In this document: one piece after another, positions 23,423 through 35,963 of the stretch
How the letters are laid out: the number at the start of each line of letters is the position of its first letter
How positions within the stretch are numbered: the first letter of the stretch is position 1
NCBI RefSeq assembly: GCF_000004075.3
Contig: NC_026659.2
Location: 31,266,272-31,330,271 of the forward strand
DNA length: 64,000 nt
Source: Cucumis sativus
Taxonomy: Eukaryota; Streptophyta; Magnoliopsida; Cucurbitales; Cucurbitaceae
Reading direction: 5' to 3'
Position numbers and translations under genes: made by a program
The notes under the pieces: model-generated
Databases searched by the model: none
What the model saw: the letters and a program-made list of their open reading frames with translations, nothing else
Told to the model about the DNA's origin: nothing

Positions 23423-25515
23423 ATGGCTTCTGATGCTGTTCACGACCTGAGTTCCCTCGTTTCATCCGAGGGTAGGGACTTTCTCATCCGCAATAATGGC
23501 GATCAGGTATGAATCCTCTTTTTCCATTTGAATATGCAATTGGGTCAGTGCAAATTGAACTATCTGTTGTTGATTTTGTATCGGATTTCTGAATAGTTAA
23601 CTTACCTTAAGATGACTTGAACTTTTGTTTGAACATTTGAAACGAAATTGGTGAAATCGTCATATGGGGGTCTTTAATTTGGTGTTTTCAACAGGTGAAG
23701 ATCAGTTCTTTAATTGGGAAGAATGTGGGATTGTATTTCTCCGCGTCATGGTGCCCTCCCTGTCGCCGTTTCACTCCAGTTTTTGCTGGGGTTTATGAGG
23801 AAGTAGCACCTAAGGGCGAGTTTGAAGTTATATTCATTTCTTCTGATAGAGATGAAGATTCATTCAAGGATTACTTCTCTAAAATGCCCTGGTTGTCTTT
23901 TCCGTTTTCTGATTCGGAGATCGTTAAGCGCTTGAAAGAACTTTTCGAAGTGAGGGGAATTCCTCGTCTTGTTGTTCTTGACCCCAGTGGGAAGGTTTCA
24001 ACTGATCAAGGAGTGAGACTAGTGACTGAACATGGGATTAGTGCCTATCCCTTTACTGCTGAACAGATCCAACATTTGAAGGAAGAAGAGGAGGAAGCGA
24101 GGAGGAACCAAACCATTAGTTCCCTTTTGGTTTCAAACTCTCGCGATTATGTTATCTCAAATGATGGAAATCAGGTATCATCTATTGAATGATTTATAGG
24201 GTTCTTCCTCTTCTATTCCTATAGCTGTTTTTTTATACTGGATTTAATGTGATAACTGTAATTTGTGGTAGATTCCTGTCTCTGAGCTTGAAGGGAAAGT
24301 GATTGGGCTGTACTTCTCAGTGTACGGCTACGCCGATTGTGATGAGTTTACACCTATTTTGGTTGATACTTACAAGAAACTAAAAGAGAAGGGACAAAAC
24401 TTTGAGATTGTGTTGATATCTTTAGATGATGCAAATAAAGATTTCAGCGAAGCACTCAAGACGGTGCCATGGTTGGCATTGCCATTTCAGGATGAGAAAT
24501 GTAGAAAACTCACTCGTTATTTTGACCTTAGCACTATTCCTACACTTGTAATAATTGGGCAGGATGGAAAAACTTTGATCTCAAATGCTGCTGAACTGGT
24601 TGAAGAGCATGGTGTTGATGCCTACCCTTTCACTCAAGAGAAACTTGATGAGCTTGCAGAGATTGAGAAGTCGAAGCTGGAGTCACAGACACTGGAGTCC
24701 ATTTTAGTTCATGGAGAAAAAGATTTTGTTATTGGAAAAGATGGTGCAAAGGTAAAGTTTCCTGTTTCAGCTTAGTGTAAACATTGAATTAAGCCATAAT
24801 ATGGTGTTTAGTACTCTTAAGTTGTTTCTATATTCTTATGTTTGTGTTCGATTGCCTTTTGTTTGGTCAGGTTCCGGTATCTGAACTTGTTGGCAAGAAG
24901 ATTCTGCTCTATTTCTCAGCACACTGGTGCCCTCCGTGCCGTTCATTCTTGCCTAAGCTTATAGAATCATACAATGAAATTAAACAGAAGTACAAAGAGT
25001 TTGAAGTGATATTTATTTCAAGTGATAGAGACGATAATTCATTTCAAGAATTCTTTTCAGGAATGCCTTGGTTAGCACTGCCATTTGGGGATGAGAGGAA
25101 GAACTTCCTAAATCGCAGGTTCAAAATTCAAGGCATTCCTGCAGTTGTAGCCATTAACGAAAGCGGTCGTACAGTCTCGACAGAAGCTCGTAAGCTCATT
25201 ACAGAACATGGAGCAAATGCCTATCCATTTACAGAGGAACGTCTCGAGCAGTTGGAGAAGCAACTGGAAGAAGAATCAAAGGGGTGGCCTGAGAAACTAA
25301 AACATGAACTACACGATGCACATGAACTTGTTCGAACACGTCGTACATCATATATTTGCGATGCCTGTGATGGAATGGGATCTGGTTGGTCCTTTTACTG
25401 TAAGGAGTGTGACTTTGACTTGCACCCGAAATGTGCTTTGAAAAACGAGGTGGAAGCCAATGGGGAAGGAAAAGAAGGGTGGATTTGCGAGGGAGGCGTG
25501 TGTCGTAAGGCGTAA
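23423..25515 (+). CDS. NRX1: Nucleoredoxin A (three Trx folds plus DC1)
   Basis: Four exons, all phase 0: 23423-23506, 23695-24174, 24272-24751, 24871-25515, giving 562 aa. Exon 1 encodes a short N-terminus ending [12 protein letters not shown], and each of the next three exons encodes one thioredoxin-like fold. Fold 1 has the WCPPC redox motif at 47-51. Fold 2 is degenerate, with YGYADC in place of WCxxC, so only one cysteine remains. Fold 3 has WCPPC at 367-371. The C-terminus is a Cys/His-rich DC1 zinc-binding domain ([20 protein letters not shown], then DLHPKCAL). This is the Arabidopsis NRX1 architecture. NRX1 is a nucleo-cytosolic disulfide reductase that protects antioxidant enzymes such as catalase; that role is family knowledge. 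An AATAAA at about 25649 is a plausible poly(A) signal. Nearest relative in the window is NRX B. Confidence 0.95.
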
Positions 25516-26788
25516 GAATTCGTATTCAGAATAGCGAGAAATATGGAATCTATCATGATATGTGTTTTGTTTGTTGCCTTATGTGATTCCCTGTTGGTTT
25601 ACTGAAGCTGTTGTGCTGTTTCAAGCCAACGTTTGTATTCATAGTTTCAATAAATGAATAGGTTCATCGTTTCGGGTTTGTTGTCCCTTTGTTTTTGGAT
25701 GTTTTATCTTGATATTGCTCGAGTCCCCCAGATTGCAAAATTTTATAGTTTAGTCCTTCCAGCCTCTAACAATTTTCCCTTAACAGGTAGGAGTTGAGTC
25801 ATTTTTCACTAGATTTAGTAGTAGAAGATGAAAAGTTAGGGAGCAAGAGCGAGAGTAAAAAGTAGGGAGGAAAAGAGAGATTAAGCAAGGAGTGAGAGCA
25901 AGAGTCATTTTTCAATAGATTTAGTACTGACATGAATGACTCGTTTTTAACGACAAAAATGATTTTTTTTGTCTCAAAGTTAAAAAACAAATGAAAAGTA
26001 AGTTATATGCTCGTCAACTACCTGCAAAAGTACTCATTTGACCCTAAAACGTTCAACAGCCTACCACTCGACATTTTCCCTGTTCCATCTTCTCACTCCA
26101 CGTTTCTTCCTTCTTTTTCCACTATGTGTGTTTCGTGAGAGTGAGGATAGAAGCAAGAAGGGAGAGAAAAGAACACGAACATTAATGTATTCGTATTGGG
26201 TTCAAATGAGTACTTTCCCATGTGGTTGACAACAAACAAAAACGTAAGATAGAAAAATAATGAAAAATTGTATCAGATGACAAAAACATTAAAAAAAAAC
26301 TGTTCATGATACATCTTTTTTTGTCTATTGTGAATATGACAAATATGTAAGTAATTAGTGATTTCAGAGGCGCGACTATTAGAAGGTTATGTGAGGACTA
26401 CTGACTTTTAAATTTGCTACTTTTGTCAATTAGAAAATGGAGTGATGTTGACTCTATTATCATAATTTTTTATTTTTGTGTTTGAAAATAATTACAATAA
26501 ACAAACAAATAAAAAGAAAAGGGAGAACGTGCAACGCAAGATAGTGTACTTTTAAACCGATAAATGAAATGCAATGGCAAAAGTCATATCCATTTCATTC
26601 CATTCCATTCCACGAGTCGGATCCGATGCCTTTCCATCGTCAACCTCATAGGCTTCCTGTTGCGTTTTTCTAATGCTAATAACCACTTTTGATTTCCCTT
26701 TATTAATGGCGATTCCTTTCATTTTCATCTGTTCTATTCTTATTCACTTCCATTTATCCTGTAAAACTCATCAACTAACTATTCCCTT
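25516..26788. other. Intergenic region between nucleoredoxins A and B
   Basis: It contains the NRX A 3' UTR with AATAAA near 25649, and the NRX B promoter including a short CATTC-type run near 26590-26612. No other gene is recognised. Open frames at 25799-25990 and 26038-26229 have biased composition and no domain. Confidence 0.5.
25649..25654 (+). terminator. Poly(A) signal of nucleoredoxin A
   Basis: The canonical AATAAA hexamer lies about 135 bases after the NRX A stop codon, a normal distance for a plant 3' UTR. The cleavage site is not determined. Confidence 0.45.
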
Positions 26789-28792
26789 ATGGCTTCTGAT
26801 GCTGTTCATGACATCAATTCTCTCTTTTCCTCCGATGGAACAGATTTTCTCATCCGCAATAATGGCGATCAGGTATCCTTTTTTTTTTCCTTCATGGTGT
26901 GATTTCGTGTTCCATTGCTCCATGATTAACTAACTAAGCTAGAAAATTTTGATTTTCGGTTTTGAACAGGTGAAAATCAGTTCCTTAATTGGGAAGATTG
27001 TGGGGTTGTATTTCTCCGCCTCTTGGTGTCCTCCTTGTCACCGTTTTACTCCAATATTTGCTGGGGTTTATGAGGAATTAGCTTCAAAGGGTGATTTTGA
27101 AGTTGTCTTTGTTTCTAGTGACAACGATGAAGAGTCTTTCAAGGATTATTTCTCTAAAATGCCATGGTTGGCAATTCCATTCTCTGATTCAGACACCAAT
27201 CAACGTTTGAATGAACTTTTCAAAGTCAGGGGAATTCCTCATCTTGTTGTTCTCGACGCCAATGGGAAGGTTTTAACTAATGATGGAGTGAGACTTGTCA
27301 GTGAATATGGGGTTAATGCCTATCCTTTTACTTCTGAGCAGATCAAACTTTTGAAGGAGAAAGAGTTGGAAGCGAAAAGAAACCAAACCATTAGTTCCAT
27401 TTTGGTTTCGAACTCGCGTAATTATGTGATTTCAAACGATGGAACTCAGGTATAGTTTCTTCCCTTTTCTGTTTTTTTTTTTTGTAATGTTGAACTTGTC
27501 ATTGGAATGATGTGATGACAAACTACAATGTTTGTGGTGTAGATTCCTGTTTCTGAGCTAGAAGGGAAAGTGGTAGGGTTGTACTTCTCAGTGTATGGTC
27601 ATGAACCATGTGATGATTTTACTTCTATTTTGGTTGATGCTTACAAGAAACTCAAAGAGAAGGGAAACAATTTTGAGATTGTGTTGCTCTCTTTAGATGA
27701 TGAAGCTGATGACTTCAATGAAGCATTGGAAACACTGCCATGTCTGGCATTGCCATTTCAGGATGAAAAATGTAAAAAACTCATTCGATATTTTGAGCTT
27801 AGTGATATTCCCACCCTTATCATAATTGGACAGGACGGGAAGACTTTGCACCCGAACGCAGTTGAACTCATAGAAGAGCATGGCCCTGATGCATACCCTT
27901 TCACTCCTGAAAAAATTGAGAAGCTTGTTGAGATTCAGAAGGCAAAACTTGAGTCACAGACTCTGGAGTCTCTTTTAATTTCTGGGAATAAGGATTATGT
28001 TATTGGAAAGAACGGTAAAAAGGTAATTGTTGATCGTTGCTACTTATCATAATCTCTGAATTCAGCCACATTGTGTTGTTTAATATGTAGTACTTCTAAG
28101 TTGGTTTCCATCTGTATTCTTATGCTTAACTGCTTTCCCTGTTTGGCCAGATCCCGGTATCTGAGCTCGTTGGCAAGAACATTCTGCTTTATTTCTCAGC
28201 TCACTGGTGCCCCCCGTGTCGTGCATTCTTGCCTAAGCTTATACAGGCATACGATGAAATTAAACAAAAGGACAAAGAGTTTGAAGTGATTTTCATTTCA
28301 AGTGATAGTGACCAAGATTCCTTTGAGGAATTCTTTTCAGGGATGCCTTGGTTAGCCCTGCCATTTGGTGATGAAAGGAAGAAGTTCCTAAATCGGAGGT
28401 TCAAAATTCAAGGCATTCCTACACTTGTAGCCCTTAACCGAAGTGGTTGTACTGTTTCAACAGATGCTCGTAAGCTTATACAATCTCACGGAGCAGATGC
28501 CTATCCATTCACAGAGGAACGTCTGAAGCAATTGGAGGCACAGTTGGAAGAAGAAGCAAAGGGGTGGCCTGAGAAACTAAATCATGAACTACATGAAGAA
28601 CATGAACTTGTTCGAACACATCAAGCTGAATATTCTTGCGATGGTTGCGATGAGATGGGGTATGGTTGGTCGTTTTACTGTGAGGAATGTGACTTCAGTT
28701 TGCACCCAAACTGTGCTATGAAAAACGACGACGGGGCTGAGGAGCAGAAAGAAGGGTGGATTTGCGAGGGAGACGTGTGCCGTAGAGTTTAA
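26789..28792 (+). CDS. NRX1: Nucleoredoxin B (three Trx folds plus DC1)
   Basis: Four phase-0 exons: 26789-26872, 26970-27449, 27543-28022, 28151-28792, giving 561 aa. The exon lengths (84, 480, 480, 642) mirror NRX A, showing a direct tandem duplication. Fold 1 has WCPPC at 47-51. Fold 2 has YGHEPC, again lacking the first active-site Cys. Fold 3 has WCPPC at 367-371. The DC1 domain is intact ([27 protein letters not shown]). Both genes end in the same GWICEG-x-VCR motif. AATAAA at about 28947 is a plausible poly(A) signal. I expect a redundant or stress-specialised disulfide reductase in cytosol and nucleus; nothing in the sequence separates its function from NRX A. Confidence 0.95.
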
Positions 28793-31070
28793 GGAAACAT
28801 ATGCAAAATTGCAAAGAAAGTATATGAAAGGCTATGAGGGTATATGTTATTTGCTAATTGTTACCTTCTTTTCTGTTCTTCCATGGTGTGTTCTGTGTAC
28901 TTTGTTGTTCCAAATCACTTGGTATGTAATGAGATTTCGTAGTTCGAATAAAATCAAAAGAAGTTGGCAGTTTCAAGCATTTTGTGTCCTTTGTTTTTGG
29001 AGTACTGATTATGAAAAACACCAAATTGATTTAGTTTCTAACAAAACAAGATAACTTCACAATCCCAAAGTTTCTATGGGATATAAATTGGTTCAACACA
29101 TAAGGTTACGTTCCTTTTCTTTTTCAAAAACATAAACGTTTTAGGGAATATTTTTCTTTTGTAAATATATCTAATGACCATCATTCATATCCCTTCAATT
29201 CCCTCTTCCAATATCAATTAACTCATCCAACATTTCTTATTTCTTTGAAAAAGTTGTCAACATTAATCTAAAAAAATAGCTTTAATCATTAGTGCAAAAC
29301 TTGTTGAAATAGTTTTCTCGGTGGAATCTGGACCAAGACGAGAACGAGGATCGTACAAGATTTGATCAAGATTATTTAGATTATTTCTTTTTATCAAATT
29401 TAGGATCGTGCAAGATTTGATAAAGATAAAGATTTCTAAATTTCCAATCTCCGAACATAACCTATGAACTCAAAACTTGAAGGTTTGAGGCATTGAGTTG
29501 AGTTATGAGAGTTCATATGTTAGAGTTAGAAAGTTTGTGTTTGAGATTGTAACTTGTTAGATAGAGTCGATTGATAAATTTGCAAATTTCAATAGATTGC
29601 AACCACCCGTTAAAAATTTTGTAGACTTTACAACTCCTCTCCTTACCTCTAAGCGCCCCTCTGAAGATCTAGTTAACGTTGCCCATTTTTTCTCAAAAGT
29701 AAATGTATCTAAAGAGAAGAGAAATGTTGATAGCACCAAAATGTGCTATCTAATCTCTTTTAATTTGGGACCTTTCTTTGATTTTATGTTCTTATTTGTC
29801 TCTTCTATAGGTTACAAAAGCAATTCAAAGATAGAGTTCGGTGAATGTTGATATCATTTTGGAGCTAAAAAGAGCGAAAACGAAGTCTCGCATCAACCTG
29901 GGCAATGAGCAAAGAAAATAAGCTTCATTGACCTCTGCCTCGCAGTGTTGCGACGCTATAAGGCAGTGGCCTTGGATTTTGAAAAAAAGCATACAGGGAC
30001 GTGATGCCATAACGATTTTTATAAAGATCTTTTCCATCGCTACTGGGTTGAGGAGATATCTGATTCCAACTTACTTCTACCAATTTTATCCCAAATTTTT
30101 GAGTTTTTCTTGTTGGTTTATGTCTCTGAACTCTTCCTCATCATTCGACATGTAGATAGAGAGGCTAATGTACTCGTTTTTAGGATTTCTTCCCTATTTT
30201 ATTGTAATTATAAAGATCAAATTTAACTATTTCGCATATTGTGTTGGTTTCAATTATGTTTTCGATGAATCTTCATTATATTTTTGTACACAATAACTTT
30301 CACTTTCATTTAAATCTATAATTCATGATTTTCAACATAAGCAAAAGGTTAAGTTAGCTTGTTATTCTATTTAGATGGCATTACTCTAACCAACTGAGAA
30401 TTGTTCTAGTTAATGAATGTTCAATTAGACGCTTGGAAATTAGTTCATTCTACATAGGGATCTCTAGAACTCAATGCAATGAGAGAAATTCAATTATGCG
30501 CTTTTCATCTTGTTGAATTGGAATAATTAGAAATATGAAACAATTTAGCTAGCTTCTCTAATTAAGTTGACCGGGTGAAAATGATAAGTCAAGTACTTAA
30601 TGATGATTTAGTGATCAAATATTTTGAATAGGAAAAAATCCGGTTCAACCTAAACTAGGATAATTTTAATAATTAGTTCTTCAAATTTATAACTTTTTCC
30701 CTACCAATTGATTTGTCACTAATTTATTTGATTCGAATTTGGAACGATAAAATCAGGTCGATCAAATGTAAGGTAAGAAACAAACTAATAACACTCACAA
30801 ATATTATAGAGAATAACATTTTAACCATAGAAATCACATACAAGCTAAGAGAGTTATAGCTCAAGCCATCAAATTAGAACAACTAAACCAAAAAATGTCT
30901 TGAAATATATGCTTAAAACTACAAGCCTCCTTTGATTTATTCAATTTCAAACAACAAAGTCTTAAGAAAAAAGGCAGCAAATGAAGCAGATTATATAAAA
31001 GTCTTATGGGTGTGTATATGTGTGTACTCATAAACTTCCATATTCTTTGCTGTGTTAATGAATATGCTAT
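28793..31070. other. Convergent region between nucleoredoxins B and C
   Basis: NRX B (+) and NRX C (-) converge here. No coding gene is recognised in 2.3 kb. From about 29700 to 30650 the sequence has long unique-looking non-coding stretches that could be a decayed LTR-type retroelement, but I find no TG...CA ends, reverse transcriptase, or flanking duplication. The NRX C 3' UTR lies from 31070 leftward and is similar to the region downstream of NRX D (about 35778-35862). Confidence 0.4.
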
Positions 31071-33364
31071 TTATCCTTTGCACCCACACCCTTCTTTGAT
31101 CTCCTCCTTGGTTTCCTCCATCTTTTGGTCACCATCGTTTTTCGATTCATCACAGCCACAACAAGAAACTTCTACCTTCCCATCTTTGCAGGTTTCCTCC
31201 ATCTTTTCGTCATCGTCATTTTTCGACGACCCATCGCAGCCACAAGAAACTTCTACCATCTTATCTTTGGTTTCCTCCATCTTTTCATCATCGTCGTTTT
31301 TCGACCCATCGCAGCCACAAGAAACTTCTGCCTTCCCATCTTTGGTTTCCTCCATCGAGCCACAAGAAACTTCTGCCTTCCCATCTTTGGTTTCCTCCAT
31401 CGAGCCACAAGAAACTTCTGCCTTCCCATCTTTGGCTTCCTCCATCGAGCCACAAGAAACTTCTACCTTCTCATCTTTGGTTTCCTCCCTCGTCTTCGAC
31501 CCATCACAACCACAACAAGAAGCTTCTACCTTGCCATGAACTACGTCGTGTTTCTTGGGAGTGAAAGGGTAGGCATCAATTCCGTGCTGTTTGATCAGGT
31601 CGACTGCGTTCGGGTTTAAAGTCCTCCCATCCTGGCCAGTTATAACAAGAGCAGGAATATCATCAACATCAAAATAAAGCTTTAGTTTTTGACATTTCTC
31701 ATCCTTAAAAGGCAATGCCAACCATGGCATTGATTTGAATGCTTCATTGAAGAAATCTTCATCTTCTTCTTCTAAAGAGACGAACACAATCTCAAAATTC
31801 TCTTTTTTCTTCTTCAAGTTGTTGTAAACTTCACTTAACTTTGGTGTAAAAGCATCACAATGTTCATGGCCAGGCAGTGAGAAATACAATCCTATCAATT
31901 TTCCTTCCAGCTCAGAGACAGGAATCTACGTACAACAGAAATAGTATAATGACATTGAGATTCAAAAGTTGAAAATATTTATAAATACAAAAAAATATCG
32001 GACATTGTTATCGCTATTAGTTAGTATATAGGTAGTGATAGATTACGATAAAGTACTAATTATTCTTTATCAATTTTTAAGAACGATTTTGATTTAGTTC
32101 TACTTTCATTGAAAATAAAACTTTTTGCTCCTAAATTTTGTAAGGTTTGTAATAATTTGGTTAACATATCCATTTGAAGTTGTAACAATTAATTTTGAAA
32201 GGTGCGTTTAGGAAAATAATTTTGAAATGGATGAAATCTGTTCATGGTGTTCAAAATTACTCCAAAATATCAACATTTAGGTTATAGGTTTGGTATAATA
32301 ATATGATTAGATGGTTATATAGTTTTATGTGAAATTTAGAATTTACACATAACTCTTTACGATATAAGGGAACACAAGAATTCTCAGTGGCATTTTAAAA
32401 ACAAAATCAACCATTTTCAAAACGACTATTTTTCCTTTTTAGTTTTCAAAATTTGACTAAGTAGATAAAAAAATTTATAAGTAGAACGTAATGATCATAA
32501 TTGATTAAGCTTCATTTTTAAAATTTTATGAAACCAAACAACTATCAACTTAATCATCGTTTGGCTTTGCTCTTTTGATATTAAACATGACAAAAGTGAT
32601 TTTAAAACTCGAAACCAACAAGATCACCGTTTAAACCGTGAAAGCAAGAAAGAAGAAGAAGATCATAGATATAAAGATACCTGTTTTCCATCATTAGAAA
32701 CCAAATAATTGCGAGAAGCAGAAGCCAAAACGGAAGTAATGGTTTGATTATTTTTCTTAGCCTCTTCTTTTTGAGCCAGAAGTTGCTTTTTTCGATCAAT
32801 AGTAAAAGGGTAAGCATCAACTCCAAATTCCTTCACTAAATTCACACCATCAGCACTTGAAACTTTGCCATTGCCATCAATAACAACAAGATAAGGAATT
32901 GAACTAAGTTGAAACAATATTTTCAACTTTTTTTGGGTCTCTAAATCATCAAATGGAATGGCCAACCATGGCATTTTTGAGAAGTAAGCTTTGAATGAGA
33001 GTGCATCTCTATCAGAAGAAATGAAGATAATTTCAAAGTCATTATTTTTAGATTTATTAGCCAACAGTTCCTTGTAAAATTCTGATAACTTTGGTGTGAA
33101 AAGTCGACATGGAGGGCACCATCCTGCTGAGAAATATAATCCCACTCTCTTTCCAATTAAAGAACTGATTTTCACCTGTTCATAACACACACAAATAACC
33201 CAAAATAATAAACACAAGTCATCGATCGATCATAATCACGTGTATAACAACATTTTTTGTAAAGATAGCACGATATATACCTGATCGCCATTGTTACGGA
33301 TGAGAAAATCCCTCCTGTCAGAGGAAAGGAGGGAAGTGAGATCATGAACAGCATCAAAAGCCAT
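31071..33364 (-). CDS. Nucleoredoxin C with two Trx folds and a Cys-rich repeat tail
   Basis: Three phase-0 exons on the minus strand: 33364-33281, 33175-32681, 31925-31071, giving 477 aa. The 84-base exon 1 and exon 2 (fold 1, WCPPC at 47-51) match NRX A and B. Exon 3 starts with fold 2, where LPGHEHC keeps only one active-site Cys. It then runs, without fold 3 or DC1, into a ~150-residue acidic tail with 16 cysteines. The tail contains near-identical 15-residue units (KAEVSCGSMEETKDG) and larger units with CGCDGSKNDDDEKMEETKD, and ends CGCKG. No intron interrupts the tail. Fold 1 should still act as a disulfide reductase; the tail may bind metal or serve as a redox-active cysteine reservoir (inference). 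The gene is read as intact because the frame is open throughout and the repeats are multiples of three. Confidence 0.88.
31321..31500 (-). repeat. 45-bp in-frame minisatellite in nucleoredoxin C
   Basis: Three almost identical 45-base units at 31321-31365, 31366-31410 and 31411-31455 are followed by a diverged fourth unit. Each encodes 15 residues with one Cys. Related but longer units (31140-31320) carry the CGC motif. Near identity of adjacent units points to recent unequal exchange or slippage, so copy number probably varies between accessions. Confidence 0.9.
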
Positions 33365-33880
33365 AATAATTAAAGAAATGATTCTTTAGGTTTATATTGT
33401 TGGGTTATGGAAAAAGAAAATGAAAGAACTCAGTTATTAATAAGAGAAACACAAACTTAGTGAGAAAGAAATTAACTTTTATGGATTATTATTAAGAATG
33501 TGAAAAATGTAATGATACTCTTTTAAGTCAATAAAAATGAAAAGAATCGAATCATTCACTTGGAGCAAATTGGAGCATGCATTGACTTAAATATAAAGTG
33601 TTATTATAACTTTTACTTTCTATCTAATTCCACCAATATTTCATGCAAAATTATTTATAAGTATAACAAAAAAAAAATTTATAGATCAAGATAGACTACT
33701 ATATGTATCTATCGTACATATCAAAGTTTATCGTAGATAAACTAACTATGATATTTTACAAATATTTTAGTTCATTTTGCAATATTTGAAAATAACCTTT
33801 ATTTTACTTTGCTAATTTTCACATCATCCAATTGTAAAATTCTTCAAAATCTCACAACTAATAGATTTATTATAAACAAA

Positions 33881-33965
33881 GTGAGCTTGACTCAGTGGTA
33901 TTGACATAACTTTCGTTTCAGGAGAGGTTAGAGGGTTCAATCTCTAAACCCTTACGTGGCGTGGA
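33881..33965 (+). repeat. Candidate tRNA-derived SINE fragment
   Basis: GAGCTTGACTCAGTGGTATTG resembles a tRNA D-arm/box A, and GGTTCAATCTCTAAACC about 40 bases later resembles box B with its flanking stem. A short A-rich stretch follows. It is too degenerate for a functional tRNA: no acceptor stem or anticodon arm was found. Confidence 0.45.
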
Positions 33966-35128
33966 AAAAAAAATTGTTTGGCACAAAATCAATGATAACT
34001 GATCTTAAAAAAAGAACTCAAGATTTTTTAAAAGATAATTCTAATTTGCTCTTAAATCCTATCATAGGAAACATTTTAAACAATTTGAGAGAGAAACTAT
34101 TCAAAAAGTAAAGTTTGGTGCCTAATTTTAGGGGTAAAAATGTTTTTCTTAATGTGTATCTTTCATTTTTTAATTAATTTGGTTATATTTTGGACTTTTA
34201 AAACTTTTAAAATTTATACTTTATTCTCTAATTAAACTTTAATAAAAATAACTATATTTATTTTATTTAATTGTGAACTACTTTTATTTTTTTGTTATCA
34301 ATCTTCAAATTTTCAATATGGAATAATATATCTAACCCTACAATATAATGTTTGTGTTGTAACTTTACATCTACTTTTTGGTTGATGGTTACAAAATTAA
34401 TAATATGCTTTGAAAAATGAAGCAAAAAGAAAAAAAGGGTGAATTTTTAATTAAAATAAACGTCTTGTTTTTCAAAATCTATACTCTTTTCTAACATATT
34501 CTCTCTTACCTAATCTTTCTTTAGAATAAATCTTTCAACAAATTTTATTTATTTTTTCCTAAACCAAATACTAGGGTTAGGGTAGAAGATATGAAGACAT
34601 ACCGAGCTATTTCAACTAGGTTGATATATCCCTAATTAGCAAGTCTAGATACAACCGAACACCAAAAGCAACACATTATCTCTAAAGAAAATACAAGCAG
34701 CGAGAGAGCTAGAAAAAAGCTAAAACACGATGTGTCGTTCTTCATGTTAAAACAAAATCAAGCTCAACCAAGAGTCAAATATTTGCTTTTACTTTATATA
34801 TGTATTGGAGTAAGAAGATGAAGACTACTTTATATATTATAAAGACTCTAAATAACAAATTACAAAGAATGAACACATATAAATATACAACGTAATAAAG
34901 GAGACTCACACATTTCGAGTATGTGAAGATTTGTTGATAATATATCAGTAAACCCAAGAGTTCGAACATCGATATCAAGCTTTCATGGATATATTTCTTA
35001 TAATTTGTATAAATATATATATAACAATGTATCATCTATGGAACGTGAAATAACAATTCAAATAAGATCTATAAACAAAATAGAGAAGAGATAATAGTGA
35101 GAAGAGAAAGTTAAAGAACAACAATCCT

Positions 35129-35145
35129 ATATATATATATATATT
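35129..35145. repeat. TA microsatellite
   Basis: A simple TA dinucleotide run in non-coding sequence between nucleoredoxins C and D. Confidence 0.8.
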
Positions 35146-35847
35146 TCTCTCCATGTCATGAGGATATAGGCATCTAAGTAAAATATTCTTACCCTCATTA
35201 GAAGATTCCTATATATGAGATAATTTTCGTGACAATATCGAATATGCCTCGTTAAAACCTCACTTGAAAAAATCGTCCATTGTGTTGGTGTTTTTCTTAG
35301 CTGTGCTGTCAACAAAACCCCTTTTTTATCGTCAACAAAGGTCTTTATTGACATTTTTTGTTGTTAATAAAAGCCAAAATGTAATTGTAGTAGTGATGAG
35401 AAAAAAAATCTTAGTACTGAAAGGAAAAAAGATTATTCACACCGTTGAAACACATTGTTGTGGTGTACACTGTGTATCAGAGAATTACATAACATGACTA
35501 CCATTCATTTACACCTTAGGAAACACATTCACAAGGTGTATATCAGGAAATCATAATGTCGTTTACGTCACAGAAACACACATTCATGAGGTGTGTATCC
35601 GTAATCGCAATGATCGAGTACAAAATCCAGCTCATTGAAAACCACTTTATTATATATAAAACTCACAACTCATAATAATCTTAAAACATGTTTTCTTCGT
35701 TACCCTAAAACAATTTAAAATAAAACTTACTTTAGACGTTTTTAAACATAAATCAACTAGCAAAACAAAACATAAGTTTATGAATATGTATCTGCATATA
35801 CTCATAAACTCTCATTTTCTTTTGCTTGTGTTAATATATGTTCTCTT

Positions 35848-35932
35848 ATCCTTTGCATCCTTATTTTTCCTCCTTTGTTTTCTCCGTTGTCGTTTTTCGA
35901 CCCTCGACAGAAACAAGAAACTTCGACACCCC
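35848..35932 (-). pseudogene. Decayed Cys-rich tail downstream of nucleoredoxin D
   Basis: Read on the minus strand, this stretch aligns by eye with the 3' end of the NRX C tail (31080-31175): the segment encoding EVSC, the GSKN-like block, and the TKEE-like acidic end can be followed, including the ATCCTTTGCA-C sequence at the stop region. Downstream sequence (35778-35848 versus 31004-31070) is also similar, identifying a shared 3' UTR. It lies beyond the NRX D stop codon at 35964-35966, so it is not translated in that model. It indicates that the ancestor of D had the same tail. Confidence 0.6.
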
Positions 35933-35963
35933 ATCATTTTTTTGACAACAAAATCTTTTGTTC

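Larger units (their letters stand above)
33365..35847. other. Intergenic region between nucleoredoxins C and D
   Basis: AT-rich. It holds the NRX C promoter, a candidate SINE at 33881-33965 and a TA microsatellite at about 35129-35145. No coding gene is recognised; open frames here are short and without domains. Confidence 0.45.

Noticed and set aside
29700-30650. Decayed LTR retrotransposon between nucleoredoxins B and C
   Set aside because: The texture is suggestive, but no termini, primer-binding site, coding remnant or target duplication was found.
31006-31619. Long open frames on the plus strand with Ser/Pro- and Phe-rich repeats
   Set aside because: They are antisense to the in-frame 45-bp repeat tail of nucleoredoxin C. 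Repeats in multiples of three keep all frames open, and the encoded composition has no domain.
33881-33965. Possible functional tRNA gene
   Set aside because: D-arm and T-arm-like phrases are present, but no acceptor stem or anticodon arm could be paired.
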